A stretch of DNA of 34,558 nt, taken from the NCBI GenBank assembly GCA_003614735.1, contig KZ992529.1, positions 1-34,558 of the forward strand, given 5' to 3'. Every line of letters starts with the position of its first letter. Position 1 is the stretch's first letter. Position numbers and translations under genes: made by a program. The notes under the pieces were generated by a model. That model did not search any database. It was not told where the DNA came from and saw only the letters and a program-made list of their open reading frames with translations. Positions 1-11,916 of the stretch are shown piece by piece. The DNA is from Thamnocephalis sphaerospora. Its lineage: Eukaryota > Zoopagomycota > Zoopagomycetes > Zoopagales > Sigmoideomycetaceae.

Positions 1-438
1 TTTCAGAATAGCCCTTTTGTCGGGGTGGTTAGAGCGCGGGCTAGCCACAACACCATGTCGCACATTACGGGGCGATCTTTGGCAGCCTCTAGAGCTCGCT
101 GAGTATATTTGAGGACATGTAGCCATCACAGCATTTAGTAGATGTCTGTAAACTTGCGGGTGTCTGATGTCCCAATTTGACCAGCAAGTTGCATGTAACC
201 TCGATGCCAATGTGCTTTGCCAATGGCATTTTTGGTTATTGGTGAATACCCCACAAACGTTTATCAAGTATCTGCGGACTCTCGAGCGCTCGGTACAACC
301 ATGCTGCACTAGCAGAACGCAGAATTGTGCCTGCAAACATGATAACATGCTGTATAAGCATTAAAGAAGCGGCCACGTCACTTTCCTTGCGTATATATGG
401 AAAAACAAGGTGTGCTATTTTCAGCAGAGCTTGAGCAT
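1..438. other. Gene-free stretch left of the tRNA
   Basis: All open frames here are short and lack family features, splice-supported continuation or signal peptides. It is presumably intergenic DNA flanking the tRNA gene. A terminal exon of a gene lying outside the window cannot be excluded for the first few dozen bases. Confidence 0.5.
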
Positions 439-511
439 GCGACTTTAGCTCAGTTGGGAGAGCGTTAGACTGAAGTTCTAAATGTCCCCCGTTCGATCCG
501 GGGAAGTCGCA
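439..511 (+). tRNA. tRNA-Phe (GAA), intronless
   Basis: This is a 73-nt cloverleaf. The acceptor arm GCGACTT (439-445) pairs perfectly with AAGTCGC (504-510), followed by discriminator A at 511. The D-arm contains the A-box-like TAGCTCAGTTGGG. The anticodon stem TTAGA/TCTAA encloses the loop CTGAAGT with anticodon GAA (Phe). The T-arm CCCCC/GGGG carries GTTCGATCC as B box. No intron follows the anticodon, and CCA is not encoded, as expected for a eukaryotic tRNA gene. Confidence 0.97.
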
Positions 512-513
512 TC

Positions 514-519
514 TTTTTT
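514..519 (+). terminator. RNA polymerase III oligo-T terminator
   Basis: A run of six T residues begins two bases after the tRNA discriminator base. This is the usual termination signal for polymerase III and supports transcription of the tRNA from the plus strand. Confidence 0.85.
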
Positions 520-2506
520 GCATCCACAGCATTTTGCTTGAGTGCGCCATGTAGAGCGCTTGCATCCAAATCTAAATGAGTTGAGCGCAGGTAGGCTGAG
601 CAGAGCGACTCTTGTGGCCCAGGGCAAGTGGGGGAGTGCTGCAAAGTAGCCAAAGCAGTGCAGACGCCAAAGGATTGACCGCAACGCTCACCAGTACGGT
701 TTAGCACAGAGAACGATACCAGTACCAATGCCAAGTTAGCGCTATAGCCAAGCTAGTTGACAACAAGCGTGCCAACGTTGACGGTAACTGAGGTGCACAG
801 CGTTACAAGCTGCAAGTGTGGCTCTGCGCGCGATTGTACTATAACAGCCAAAAGCTTCTACCAAGTTTTATGCAGGCATTACCGGGCGCCGGTCTGAGCT
901 TGGATAGTAGTAGTGGCACTTGCCTGGACACAACACATATGGTTGGCCTGATGCGGCCGAGCCATGGTTTGGCAAGTTAAGAACATGCTACGCTGCAAGA
1001 GTCAGCAATGCTGATGCGTGGTGGCTAGTTTATGGAGTGTGCGCGCCAGTGTTTTCAGCACCAATCAGCGATAACAGGGCGTCTTGCACATGCCGCATTA
1101 CCAGTGAATAGATTGGGGCACTTTTGGCTGCGGGCACATGCGCTTGTCTAATGCCACTGTCTAGCGGCCGCTTAGCCATGCTTGAATCGCTTTCAGGCCA
1201 TGGCAGTCATCAGTCCGACTCGGCATGTTACTTTGAAGGCCTGCCAAAGCCCTTTGACACCTTTACCAGTTGCAGGGCGCCTAGCTTTAAATGGCATCGA
1301 CAGGGCAGTGCACTGCCAGGCTGTGCAGGGGACCGTGCTAGAGCGTGGCACCGTGCATCCGCTGTCTGATGTGGGAAGCGCCGCATGAACTATCATGCAG
1401 CTGACAGCGGAGCGTATTGCTGCATAGTGACGAGCGGCCTGAGCATTATTGCTGCGACGTTCGCTGAACTCAAAAGTGCTACCGGTGGCTCCTGACAGCG
1501 GCTTCTACGGCGCAGTGGGGCTCAGCGCTTGCTCTTGTCGAATACGTGCGCAGGTGTAATCACACTTTCGGGTGCTTATCAGCAGGTGGCGTCATCAAGC
1601 GCTTGGCTCGCAAGGACTATGCGCCAAGCGCACATATGGCTGATTTTGTCAGTATGCGAAGCGGTCACGTATGTATGAATATGGGTCCAGCCGTCAAGTG
1701 CCACGTCAGCGTGGCCACTATCATCGTTTCGTCACGGTCTTAAGGCGCGTATATCTATTTATCCGCCTCGGCCGACCCGACAGGCGCGTCCGTCTTATTC
1801 CACCCTCCAATGCTGTTCTCAGACCATTGCCACGGTCGCTCTAGCCATTCCTCTTTCCCGCACCCTCTTCTATCTCTGCTTTGAACAGCTAGTGCTTATA
1901 TCCCAGCCGCTCAGACCCTGTTGCCCCACCTTTCCCTCCGTGTGTCGCCACGTTCTTTTGAAGGTGTCAGCAGCAGCCTTGTTGCTTGCTATGTGGGTGC
2001 AATTCACCTGTGCGTTTTGAGCTTCAACTGACAGCGCTGCTTTGTAGTGTTAGCGTGAAAAGGCAGAGAACAACGGCGGCTTTGTATAGGCTGTATTCTG
2101 GTATTCGTTGGGTATGTAGCGTGCACATACACGGGGCTGGCTTGTAGACACCGGCTGGCCGGGCACCAGTTGGGCTGCCGACATACCAGGTGGAACAGTG
2201 TATGCGCTTGGGGCCGCGACATGTCTTTGATCCGCACTGGGCATGCATGCTCCAAAACACGCATGTTCGATGCGGATAAACGCTCAGCTCGGGGCCTCGG
2301 GCGCGAGGGCTTTCCGCAGTCTTGCTGTCGTGGTTGCATGCGCCTGTCACTAACGCCTTGCTTATCTGCTGTATTCATGCACGCGTCCACACCCGCGTCC
2401 GCTTGTTCGCACATCACTCGGTTCGCCGTCGCCAACGACCGTCTCCGCCGCTGTTACTGCGCTCACTGCGGGACACACGCCTCCACAACACTCTACATTT
2501 GTCATC
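520..2506. other. Long intergenic region with tricalbin leader
   Basis: No convincing gene is seen in these 2 kb. Reading frames are short or are extensions that run out of frame into the tricalbin first exon. From about 1770 to 1960, and again at about 2360-2500, the plus strand is rich in pyrimidines, especially C. This is typical of fungal promoters and 5' leaders, so the right part is probably the tricalbin promoter and leader. I saw no TATA box at a telling position and no repeats. Confidence 0.45.
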
Positions 2507-5500
2507 ATGCCGCGCATACGCTTGTTTTCTCGCCGAACGACATCGCGATCGTCCTTGCTCTCCAAAGACTCGAGAGAGAGCATTCTATCACCGATTGTAG
2601 AAACAACCGACATGTCCAACCGACTGGCCGAGCAGCAGGCGGCCACCGAGGCCAAATCGGCGGCTGCACACGCTCTCGCACACGCCGAGGTGCACTCTTC
2701 CACCGAGGGCACGGGTGCACAGGCACACAGTCTCCATCCGGACACCGAACCGCGCGCCAAGATGCAGCAGGTGATCCAGGAATCCACCGGCCAGCCCAAC
2801 TCATCCGCTGCGGCCACTGCAGCCACCATCAGCCAAGTAACGCAGGCCGTAAAGGAAGTGGGCGGCATCAAGCCGGCCGAAGAAGCGGCACCAGGTGCTG
2901 GTGGCGATGGCACAGCTGCTCCGGCCATGACGCCGGCCGAGGCCATGGAGCCGCTGGCCACGGCCATCCGCGGCTACGAAGAAGAGCGTGGCTATAAGCT
3001 AGATCAGCTGGAGCGCATGCGGATTGGTCCGTTCAGCTTTCTGCCAGAACACCTCAGCGGAGCCATGTGGCACGACGGCGCATGTGTGCTCGGTGTTGGT
3101 TTCCTCACCTGGTTTGTATGCCTGATCGGCGGTGGTCTTCTGCTGCTAGTGCCGATTTGGATCGGTGGCGGTACGTGTAGCAGTCTATCAGAGAAGCAAT
3201 ACGTTGAAAGGAATGGCTTGCATGTTTGATACTGACGCTGACCCGCACTCACCCTGTGGCTAGCCATCTACTATGCCGGTTCTCTCAAGCGCTGGCGCAT
3301 TGTGGTGCGCGATGAGGTGCAGCGCGATATTGAGAAGCAGCGTGTAAGCTACCATCGCCCATTGGGCGTCTATACGTACACGGCCACTCTAACTTGCGCA
3401 TAATGCTCACCTGCCGCAGGCTGATGAAGATATTGAGACGGTGATGTGGCTCAACACGCTGCTGGACCGTTTCTGGGTTACGATGGAGCCGGTCATTTCG
3501 GCCATTGTCGTGGAGCAAGCAGATCCGATTCTGCAAATGTACCGCCCTAGCTTCCTGGACTCGCTTAAGCTTACCACGTTCACGCTAGGCAACAAGCCAC
3601 CGCGTGTCGAGTCTGTTCGTTGCTTCCCGCGCACTGACGACGATGTGATTGTACGTTAATGGCGTCGGTGCTGTATGCTTGTTTGTTGCTTACACAACGC
3701 TCTCATGTTGTGCGTGTACAGCTTATGGACTGGCGCGTCGGCTTTCTGCCAAACGATCTGTCGGATTTGACTGGCCTCCAGGCCGCTTCCAAGGTCAACC
3801 CCAAGGTGACGCTTAACATACGCCTGGGCAAGGGTATGGTTGGCGCCGGCATGCCGATCATGGTCGAAGACATGGCGTTCCAGGGCCACATCCGACTGCG
3901 CTTCAAGTTGATGCGCGACTACCCGTACCTGAAAACGGTTGACGTCATGTTCATGGAGCCGCCCCGCATCGACTACAAGCTCAAGCCAGTTGGCGGCGAG
4001 ACGTTTGGCTTTGATATTGCCCACGTATGTACATGCAGACTGCCGCTCTAACGTTGTACTAACGTTGCTTTTCTCATGGGCCGATAGTTCCCTGGCCTGC
4101 CCACGTTGGTCAAGGATATCATGAACTGGGTGCTCGGCCCCATGATGTACCATCCGAATGTCTTTACGCTGGACATTGAGGGGCTGATGGCAGCCACCGC
4201 TCTTCAGGGTATGTCGTGCGGCCACGCTCGTCATGCCCATTGCTGTGGTACTGGCAGTCAGTGTTAACGTTCACGATGTGCAGATCGTGCCATTGGTGTT
4301 CTCAAGCTCACTGTCCGCAACGGCAAGGGTTTGAAGAATGCCGAAATTATGGGTAAGTGAGGGGCGGAGGCGCAGAATCCGGCAGTACGACATGAACGCT
4401 GACACATTACGATCTTTTATCTGCTCTCTGCGCACTAAGGCTCTTCCGATCCTTACTGCAAGATCAGCATCAGTGGCCGAGGCGAGTTGGCGCGCACCAA
4501 GATTGTGCCTAGTTCGTAAGTATTTGCGCCGTGTACGCTGTTACCATAGCGCTAACGTGTTGTTGCGTTCTGTGCAGACTGAATCCTATCTGGGACGAGA
4601 CTCACTTCCTTATTATACGCTCTTTGAACGAGAAGCTGCAGCTGGAGGTCTACGATGACAACAAGATGAAGAAAGACTCGCCGCTTGGCGACACCTCCTT
4701 TGATTTGAGTCTGCTGGAGGATGATCCTGAGCACGAGGAGCTGTAAGTGAGAGTGTGTTTGTGGTGGATAAGATTCAGGCTGTTTACACGCGTATGCACA
4801 TTGTAGTATCCAGCCACTTACGTTTAGGAACGGCAAGCAGCAAGGTGAAATCAACTTTGGCTGCACTTTCTATCCGGTCACCGAACAGCAGCAGGCGCTG
4901 GACGAGGGACTGGATCCGTTTGCATCTGGTATGTGGCGTGCTTTTGGGCGACACTTTGTGAAGGTGTACTGCTCACAAACGGTTTGCACGACCTGTAGGC
5001 AAGGGTGTGCTGCGCATTACCATCCATCAGGCCAAGGAACTCGACACGAGCAAGTCGCTGGTCGGCCAGTACAACCCATACGCGATCATGCGTGTCAACG
5101 GCAAGGAGGTGCACAAGACCAAGAAGCTAAGGCGCACCAACAATGCCATTTGGGAAGAGACGTTTGAGGTGCTCGTCTACGACCTGGAGAAGACACTTTT
5201 GAACTTTGACATCAAGGACGACCGTGGTGTCGCCGCTGATCCGATTGTAGGCACGTGGGAGTGCAAGGCGCGCACTGCCATTGAACGGACGACCAAGCAG
5301 GACAACTGGTTTACGCTGTCGAATGCCGCTCGTGGCAAGGCACGCATCAGCTGTGTTTGGATGTCGATCACCGATATTGACATGCACCATGCCGGTTCAG
5401 TTCCGGAGCCCATCGGTATTGTCCGACTGCATTTGCAGGAGGCGAAGCGGCTCAAGAACGTTGAAGGCGTTGGTGGTGGCAAGTCGGATCCGTATGTGCG

Positions 5501-7841
5501 CGTACTGCTTGCGAACCAGAGCCGCGCGCGCACTCGGGTCATCGAGGACGACCTAAACCCGATTTGGGACGAGATGCTTTACGTGCCGGTTCATAGCGAG
5601 CGCGAGACGCTGGTGCTCGAGGTGATGGACTTTAACGCACACACCAAGGACAAGTGTATCGGTAGCTGCCTCGTCAAGATTGCGGATCTGGTCAAGGAGC
5701 CAGGCGTCAACACCAGCCCGTGGGCTGAGCTGACGTTAGGCAAGCTCAAGGGACGCGGTGTGCTCAACTATGCGGCGGCCTTTTATCCGATTGTCGACCT
5801 CAAGCCAAAGAAGCCAGCGGAGACTGCTGCCGCAGGCGAAGCTGGTGTCGAGGGCGAAGGCGAAGGCGAGGGCGGCGCTGCGCCTAGCACCGCCGATGGA
5901 AACGATAAGGCATCGATCAGCCCGGCTGAGCCCATCGACTATAGCAAGTACGCGTCTGGCGTGCTTGGCATCCGCATTGTGCAGGCACGGCGCCTGGCAC
6001 GGCGCAACGACGCGCTTGCTGAGATCATCATGAATCAGGATTCGGACCTGTTGGTGCATCAGACCAAGAAGAAGCACAAGACCAATGAGCCGGTGTGGGA
6101 TGAGGCATGCGACTGCTTCATCAAGGAGCCGTCGATGGATATGCTGTCGGTGCTGATTAAGCAGTCGGCCAAGGACACCGAAGACGAGAAGAACCGTGTG
6201 CAGCGCTTCGACGTCAAGATCACGCAGATTCTTGCCGAGCTCAACGGCGCCGATCCCGAGGGCGAATGGTTTGGCGCCGAGGATGGCCCACAGATCAAGC
6301 TGGCGTTTACCTTTACACCGGTCGAATACACGATCGATCCCAGCGAGAGCGCGCTCAATGCTGGTACCCTGGATGTGGAGATTGTTGCTGGCAAGGGATT
6401 GCCGGCCGTCGACAACTCTGGCACTAGCGATCCGTATGTGATCGTGCTGTTGGATGGCGAAAAGGCACACAAGACCAAGGTGGTCAAGAAACAGCTGAAT
6501 CCGACGTACAACGAAAGCTTCCGCACGCAGGTGCACAAGCTTAAGGCGGATATGCGCGTCGAGGTGTTTGACTGGAACCAGATCAACCAGGACAAGCGAC
6601 TGGGCATTGGCCAGGTGGATCTTACTAAGCTCGAGCCAGGCATGCGCACTGAGCAGATGGTGCAGCTGAGCAACGGTCAGGCAGGCACAATCCAGCTGCG
6701 ACTGCTCTTCACGCCCAGCTTTATTCCACGCATGTCGCACCGCGCCTCTACTACCCTGACACAGATGGTCAACCCCATCAACCAGGCACGCAACGTAGGC
6801 AATTTTGCCGGCTCAGCCGCCAAGGGTGGTGTGCGCACCGTCAGTGCCATTGGAGGCGTCGCGGGAGGTGCCGTCAAGTCGGTGTTCTCCTTTGGCAAGA
6901 GCAAGTCGCGCAAGTCGATCTCGTCGGTCGCCAGCAGCGACATCACAGGGTCAAACATGCCGACCGATGATGCTCACAACGTAGTGGCTGCCGAGTCGGC
7001 GCCTGAGACTGCTGTTACAGCCGACGGTGCAGTCGTCGAGGCCCATGAGGGAACTGCCGCGACGTTGGCGCCATACCTTGTTGTGCAGTCACAAAGCACC
7101 GAGTCGGCCGGCTCAGCGAATGCGGAAGGCGCCGGTGGCAGCCGGCGGGCATCGCACCAAAACCTGATGACGCGTGATCTCACCGACAACGCCAGCCTCT
7201 TCTCGGTAGACCGAGCCTCTGACGTCAAACTTTCAGAGGGCGATGCCAGTGGCGAGCCGGGTATGCTGGCAATTGTCGTCCTTGAGGCGCAGAACCTCAA
7301 GGCTGTCGATAGCGGTGGTGTGTATGAGTGCGTGAGCATAAGCGTTTGATACAACATGCTGACGTGCATTCCTCGCAGGCACCTCTGATCCGTACACCAA
7401 GGTGTTCATCGGCAACAAGAATGTTGGCAAGACCAAGGTGCACAAGAAGAACCTGAATCCGCAATGGTAGGCAGCGTGAATACGTAAACTGAAACGTTGC
7501 AGCGCACGCGATGGCTAATACGTGTGGTTTACGACGCTAGGAATGAGTCATTTGTGGCACACGTTGAAGGAGAGCCGGTCATCGTCACCCTGGAAATCAA
7601 GGACCACAACCGCATTGGCGCGTCAGTGGCGCTTGGAAGCTACTCGTTTAAGCTTTGGGATCATATCCAGCTGGATCCGGCCAACGACAGTCTCGTCGCA
7701 ACGGATTTGTGGGCGCCGCTTCATGGTGGCGACCAAGGCAGGGTGCATTTCCGACTCGAGTTTACGCCTGCACGCAGCACCGACACCGGCAAGCGCTCGG
7801 ATTCCAAGAAACACTTTGGCTTGGGAAGTCTGCGAAAGTAG
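2507..7841 (+). CDS. Tricalbin / extended-synaptotagmin-like ER-plasma membrane tether, 12 exons
   Basis: Exons: 2507-3170, 3264-3343, 3420-3650, 3722-4024, 4088-4208, 4284-4352, 4440-4515, 4578-4742, 4828-4928, 4999-7317, 7379-7466, 7541-7841. They join in frame to 1505 residues, in the yeast tricalbin range. Order: an Ala/Glu-rich N-terminus (1-185), a membrane hairpin (about 190-226), an SMP lipid-transfer domain (about 250-450), then six C2 domains starting near 470, 606, 740, 922, 1058 and 1356. C2 signatures such as SDPYCKI, SDPYVRV, SDPYVIV and SDPYTKV keep Ca-loop aspartates; the fourth C2 lacks SDPY and is degenerate. An acidic EGEGEGEG linker precedes it. Tricalbins tether cortical ER to the plasma membrane and move lipid between them. 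Introns are 61-93 bp; the one at 4025-4087 holds a perfect TACTAAC branch site (4057-4063). The donor of the intron at 7318 could instead lie 3 bp upstream. Confidence 0.95.
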
Positions 7842-8060
7842 ATGAAACAAGCATGTTGTGCAGCGGTGCACATTAGTCGCCGTCAATGATATTACTAGCA
7901 CCGCTTTTAGCAAAATATAGCATTGCTATTGTGCCGCGCAAGCGTTCCGCGTACTATAAATTTGCTTGAATGGCTCATGGGACAATTGTTCGGGAAAACA
8001 CACGGCCTTTGGGTTCTGAAGGCGTGGTAGAAAACGATGCATTTACGGAAAGAATTGTCT

Positions 8061-9691
8061 TCAGTCGTGCTCGGTGGCTTTGAACACCCAGTCGTCGGTA
8101 GCCTTGATCTTGTCCACCGTAAGCGCAGCGATGGCGCGCCACTTTCCGTCGCGCGCGCCCCAGGTTTTCTCTGCTTCGCGCATGGCATGGACAACCTTGG
8201 GCACATGCTCATCGTCCGTGGAAAGCGCACTAGACATCACCTTGGACCAGGGATACGCCTTATCGTCGGTGTACCGCTGTATGACGGTGGCGAGATCCAT
8301 TCCAGGTCGGCCCTGAGCAATATAGGCTGCCACTAGAAACAGCCAGTGAGAGCGAACCAGGCGAACGCGCTCTTTGGCCGACAGATGCGGACCGACGATG
8401 CGCATAGCGTGTGCACCGGTGAGGCCGTGCGCAAGGAAAAAGTCTGGGTTTTCGCGCTGCGCACAGCCTCCGTACGCCGTGACAGCCGCATCAAACAGCT
8501 CATGCATACGATCGTCAACATTGTCTGGCGGTGGCGTGCGGTCTACGTTAGCTTCGTCCATGCTCAATATTCCAAGACACCTACCCTGCGTAATGAGAAC
8601 ACTGTTGGTAAGCTCGGCAATTTCATCGCCGCAAAGATCAAACATGGCGCGCATTTTGTCACCCAGGCGGCCTGTGCGGTATGGTACTTTGTCCAGACGG
8701 GCATCGCCAGCTACTTGGGCAATGGCAGTGGAAAAGGATACCTCGCGTCCATCTGCGGCAATCATGGCTGGTGCTGTGCGGTCGACGATGGGCTCCAGTG
8801 GTATGCGACGTGCGCAGCCAAATGCTAGCGCCTCCGCCAGCACTGTCGTGTTGTTGAACTCGAGCGCAAAGCCCAGGTGGATGAGCGGGTGCGCGGCGGC
8901 GCCCACCATGCCAACGATCAGTTCCGGTACGTAGTAATCAAATGCCTTTTGAGGGCCCAGTCGAGCTACTTCAGCCTCAAAGAATCTGAGATAGCTCGAG
9001 TACATTCTGCGCTAGCAGCGTTGGTATATGATTCCCAAAAGGTCGACCGCACACGCTCGCGCTCTGCTCACTTTGTATTTGAAAAATGGTCGCGCCAGTT
9101 GTCTGCGGTGATTGCGACTTTTGGCGGCGGGAGTGGCCCCACCTCCTCCTTGTGCTTTGCAAGACAATGCTTCAGGCGCTCGCTGTCGGCTTAGATGGGA
9201 GGCCGTGAGCCAGATGCAAGCTTGACACACCACGCTTCATACCTACCGCCGAGCGTGTACAAGGCATAGAGATGGTGCACCGTGTGGTTAGCAAAGTAGC
9301 CATGGTAAGTGATATCCAGCGTGTCGTGGTTGTCCTTCAACAGCTGTTGCAGCGTTGTTTTTGTCGTTTCGTCCTGTCTCGCTTCCGAGGACGGATACGA
9401 AGGTGTACCAAGAGGCATAGCTGTTGTGGCCATGGTACGTGGTAGACTGAGCAAGGGTGTGCTGGCGATTGCAGCAGCTGGTGGCGGTGGCAAGCGTGTG
9501 GTAGCGAGGACAAGACGGCCGGCGTGAGTATATCTGCCACGTTGCGCGGTGATGGTGCGTGTTAAAAGGCGAAGAGCCATGACGTGGCTGTTTAATGCAA
9601 GCGAGTCAGGGAAGGCAGAATGCGGGCATGCTGACGAGACGCATGTTGAGCCTAAAAGCACAGACAGCAAAGCGCACCGTCGCCATGCCAT
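8061..9691 (-). CDS. Questin oxidase-like protein (DUF4243 family), 3 exons
   Basis: Exons on the minus strand: 9691-9247, 9189-9072, 9006-8061, joined in frame (502 residues from the first ATG). The N-terminal part holds NHTVHHLYALYTLGA across the first junction, matching the His-rich start of the questin-oxidase-like family. The middle has NWRDHFSNTKMYSSYLRFF, and the last exon has PDFFLAHGLTGAH, the conserved His segment. Family members include Baeyer-Villiger-type oxidases of fungal anthraquinone pathways, but most homologues have unknown substrates, so the reaction is not assigned. The start is uncertain: an in-frame ATG at 9580 would remove a hydrophobic 37-residue leader and leave an Arg-rich, mitochondrial-type N-terminus. 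No other secondary-metabolism genes lie nearby. Both introns are short (57 and 65 bp); the first uses a TAAG acceptor. Confidence 0.82.
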
Positions 9692-10171
9692 TTTGCCGAG
9701 ACCGCGGCCGGCGAATAATTAACTGGCATGACTGTGACTCACTATTCTGAACGACCGGGAGTTTGAGCTACGACTGCCTGATAACACGTCATCGAGCGGC
9801 CTTGCGTACATAAGATCGACCATTGGCGGTGGAGCACGTCACGATAAAACCAACAGTCATGCGTAAATGAGTGGCCAGACAAGCTGATCTGGCCGTGCGT
9901 GCATGTGCAGCCAGACGACCTCCCCGTTCAGTTCAGCAGCGGTGGGCTTTTTCTTTGTGCCGATCGCACTGGAGGGGTGCCGAGCAAAAGTGCTACGGGC
10001 ACAAGCCAGGCTATCGTGTTCTTTGGCCACACTGTCGTTGGCGTGCCATACCGCCCGACCCTTGCTATGTGCGCAACATGGTGTTGTGTGAAGCGTGTGA
10101 TTTACTACAATAGCAGCATTTCTCAGCTATACAGGTTAGTGGGGCGCCCGTGCCAACATTATATCCGCTAT
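9692..10171. other. Intergenic, no gene seen
   Basis: This stretch lies between two minus-strand genes and should contain the promoter of the questin-oxidase-like gene and the 3' end of the Pro-rich wall-protein gene. Short plus-strand frames show no domain or composition signal. No AATAAA was seen close downstream of the wall-protein stop. Confidence 0.45.
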
Positions 10172-10687
10172 TTAAAGCAGCTTCTGGGCAAAGTAAGTCA
10201 CCACGAACGACGCAGCCAGACCGGTCATAGCCACGACGTGCTGCTGCTCGCCAGCAGAGATATCCTCGCTGTCGGTGGCGTTGTTGGCCGACTTGGTGGG
10301 CGTGCTGGTGGAGCTGCTTGAGGTGGAGCTCGAGCTGGACGAGCTATCGGATGACGTCGGCGAGGTGGTCGACGGGGTCGTCGTTGGTGCAGCAGAGCCA
10401 GACGGCGTGGAGGACGCGCCGGGTGCCGGGGCAGGCGAGTTGGGTGCCGGGGCAGGCGAGTTAGGTGCCGGGGCAGGCGCGTTAGGTGCCGGGGCAGGCG
10501 AGTTAGGTGCCGGGGCAGGCGAGTTAGGTGCCGGCGGGGTGAGGGGTGGCGCGTTCTTGCCATCCTCGATGCTGCCGTCCGGGTTGGATTCCTTGTCGGC
10601 CGACCAGGCACTGCCCTGCGGCGTGGCCATCACGCCGACAGTGGTCATGGCGACAAGGCAAGCGATGAGGATGCGGTAGGAGACCAT
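10172..10687 (-). CDS. Secreted Pro/Ser-rich, probably GPI-anchored cell wall protein
   Basis: Single exon, 171 residues. Residues 1-21 form a signal peptide with a basic start and hydrophobic core, ending near GVMATP. Residues about 46-90 are Pro/Ala-rich with repeated NSPAPAP units. Residues 95-135 are a Ser/Thr tract including SSSSSSS and SSSSTST, likely O-glycosylated. The C-terminus is a hydrophobic tail (MTGLAASFVVTYFAQKLL) after a small-residue region containing NNATDSED, the classic layout of a GPI-attachment signal. Proteins of this design are structural or adhesive components of fungal walls. No enzyme domain is present. The start is set by the first ATG with an immediate signal peptide. 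GPI anchoring is inferred from layout. Confidence 0.85.
   Translation of the reverse strand: MVSYRILIACLVAMTTVGVMATPQGSAWSADKESNPDGSIEDGKNAPPLTPPAPNSPAPAPNSPAPAPNAPAPAPNSPAPAPNSPAPAPGASSTPSGSAAPTTTPSTTSPTSSDSSSSSSSTSSSSTSTPTKSANNATDSEDISAGEQQHVVAMTGLAASFVVTYFAQKLL
10422..10526 (-). repeat. Five 21-bp tandem repeats encoding NSPAPAP
   Basis: Five head-to-tail 21-bp units sit at 10422, 10443, 10464, 10485 and 10506. They differ at only one or two positions (the middle unit encodes NAPAPAP) and are followed by a partial unit at 10527. The unit is seven codons, so copy number can change without breaking frame. It lies inside the wall-protein gene. Confidence 0.95.
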
Positions 10688-11916
10688 GGTGATGTAGGTG
10701 CAGGGTAAATTTAGTGTAGATGGAGATGTGATGCGTTGGAGCGGCTGGACGGCGATGTTACAGCGGTGTAGCAGCGGGGTGTAGGAGCACGAGTAGAGAC
10801 GGGTGGATGTGGTGAGTGGCGGGGGATGCTGTGGAAGCAGCGCGGTCTAATAAACGGATGCGCGACGCGGGTGCGTGTGACCAGCACGGCCGGAAAAGGC
10901 AATCTACAAATCCGATACGCTGTTGGCACAAATAGCAAGCTAATAGGTGGACCGGGGCGCACCAGTTCTCCAGATATGCAACGTGGCTGGCTCAAGGCCG
11001 CCGGAGCCGTGCCGCTGTGGTGGCGTCTGCTGCAGCGAGAGCTTGCATCCGGCGTGCATCGTCACTGGCCATGAGGTCGTGCTAGCATCGGCAGAATAAA
11101 GGACCGCATGCGCCGGCGTTGTTGTCTTGCGTTTTATGGCAATGCGTAAGACGAAACAGGCACAGCTGGTGTGCCTATGTTTAGCGCCGCTGCCACCCGT
11201 TGGATCGACACGACACGCATGCCCGAGCAAAGACAGAATTGGTTACTGTTGGTGTACCCAGGCAGGGGTGCCAGGCTTTGTACGTGTGTCCGGCGCAAGC
11301 AAGCGGCGACCAGGTGGCGCGGTGCGTGGCGCGGCGGCAACGCATCGGATGATTTGCGGCGGCTTGGCGGCGAAAGGGCGTTCATGCACCTGTGTCCGTT
11401 CAGGCATGGATGGCGCACTTTCCTGCACCACCTCAGCGTGGTTGGCAGTGTTTGCTCGCCGAGATGCACCGGCCTTTAGGCGGTTCGTCTCGTTGGTTGC
11501 TGCTGTTGTATGGTACAAGCACGGGTTTACAAATCAACCGTGCCTTTATTTGGTTGGCTCCGTGAAGTAGCTACAGAACCAACCAAGTGCGTGCCTGCAG
11601 GCACCGTATCGTACGATGGTTGTGGCTGATATGCACTCCTGTCGTTCTCGCATGCGTCTGATGGCCATAGAGGCTGACAAAGCTATCTGGCAGCACAGTC
11701 GCATTTGAGCTGTCGTCATGGCATCACCGAGCTAGTCGAGTGCGCAGTCTGGTAGTGGCGGCTGCATTCTGTATGCAACGAAACTCACTGCAGGGAACAT
11801 ATTCCCATCGCCGTCAAGTTTGGCATGGCGGTTTATTATGGTGTGTTCAGCGTACTTGCAGCAGTCATCCGACTAGATATCCACAGGGGTGGCCTGCGCA
11901 GTCAGTGACAACGGGA
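10688..11916. other. 1.2-kb intergenic region, no gene recognised
   Basis: The left part is the promoter and leader side of the minus-strand Pro-rich wall-protein gene. The right part contains the 3' flank of the lipase gene. A 147-codon plus-strand frame at 11127-11570 and overlapping minus-strand frames are rich in Arg and Cys with no domain signal. They look like chance frames in GC-rich DNA. Confidence 0.45.
11832..11837 (-). terminator. Poly(A) signal AATAAA for the lipase gene
   Basis: The plus strand reads TTTATT, so the minus strand carries AATAAA about 80 bp beyond the lipase stop codon. Placement fits a cleavage signal. The assignment rests on motif and distance only. Confidence 0.5.

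Noticed and set aside
2170-2997. 275-codon plus-strand open frame overlapping the tricalbin start
   Set aside because: It is out of frame with tricalbin in its right half, with His/Arg/Gly-rich shadow composition and no family match.
5736-6740. 334-codon minus-strand open frame
   Set aside because: It is antisense to the large tricalbin exon, whose codon use keeps the opposite strand open. It has no domain signal.
10422-10540. CRISPR-like repeat array
   Set aside because: The 21-bp units are contiguous with no spacers and encode a Pro-rich repeat in a eukaryotic gene.
11127-11570. 147-codon plus-strand open frame
   Set aside because: It is Arg/Cys-rich, overlaps equally long minus-strand frames and has no domain features. 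It is typical of chance frames in GC-rich intergenic DNA.
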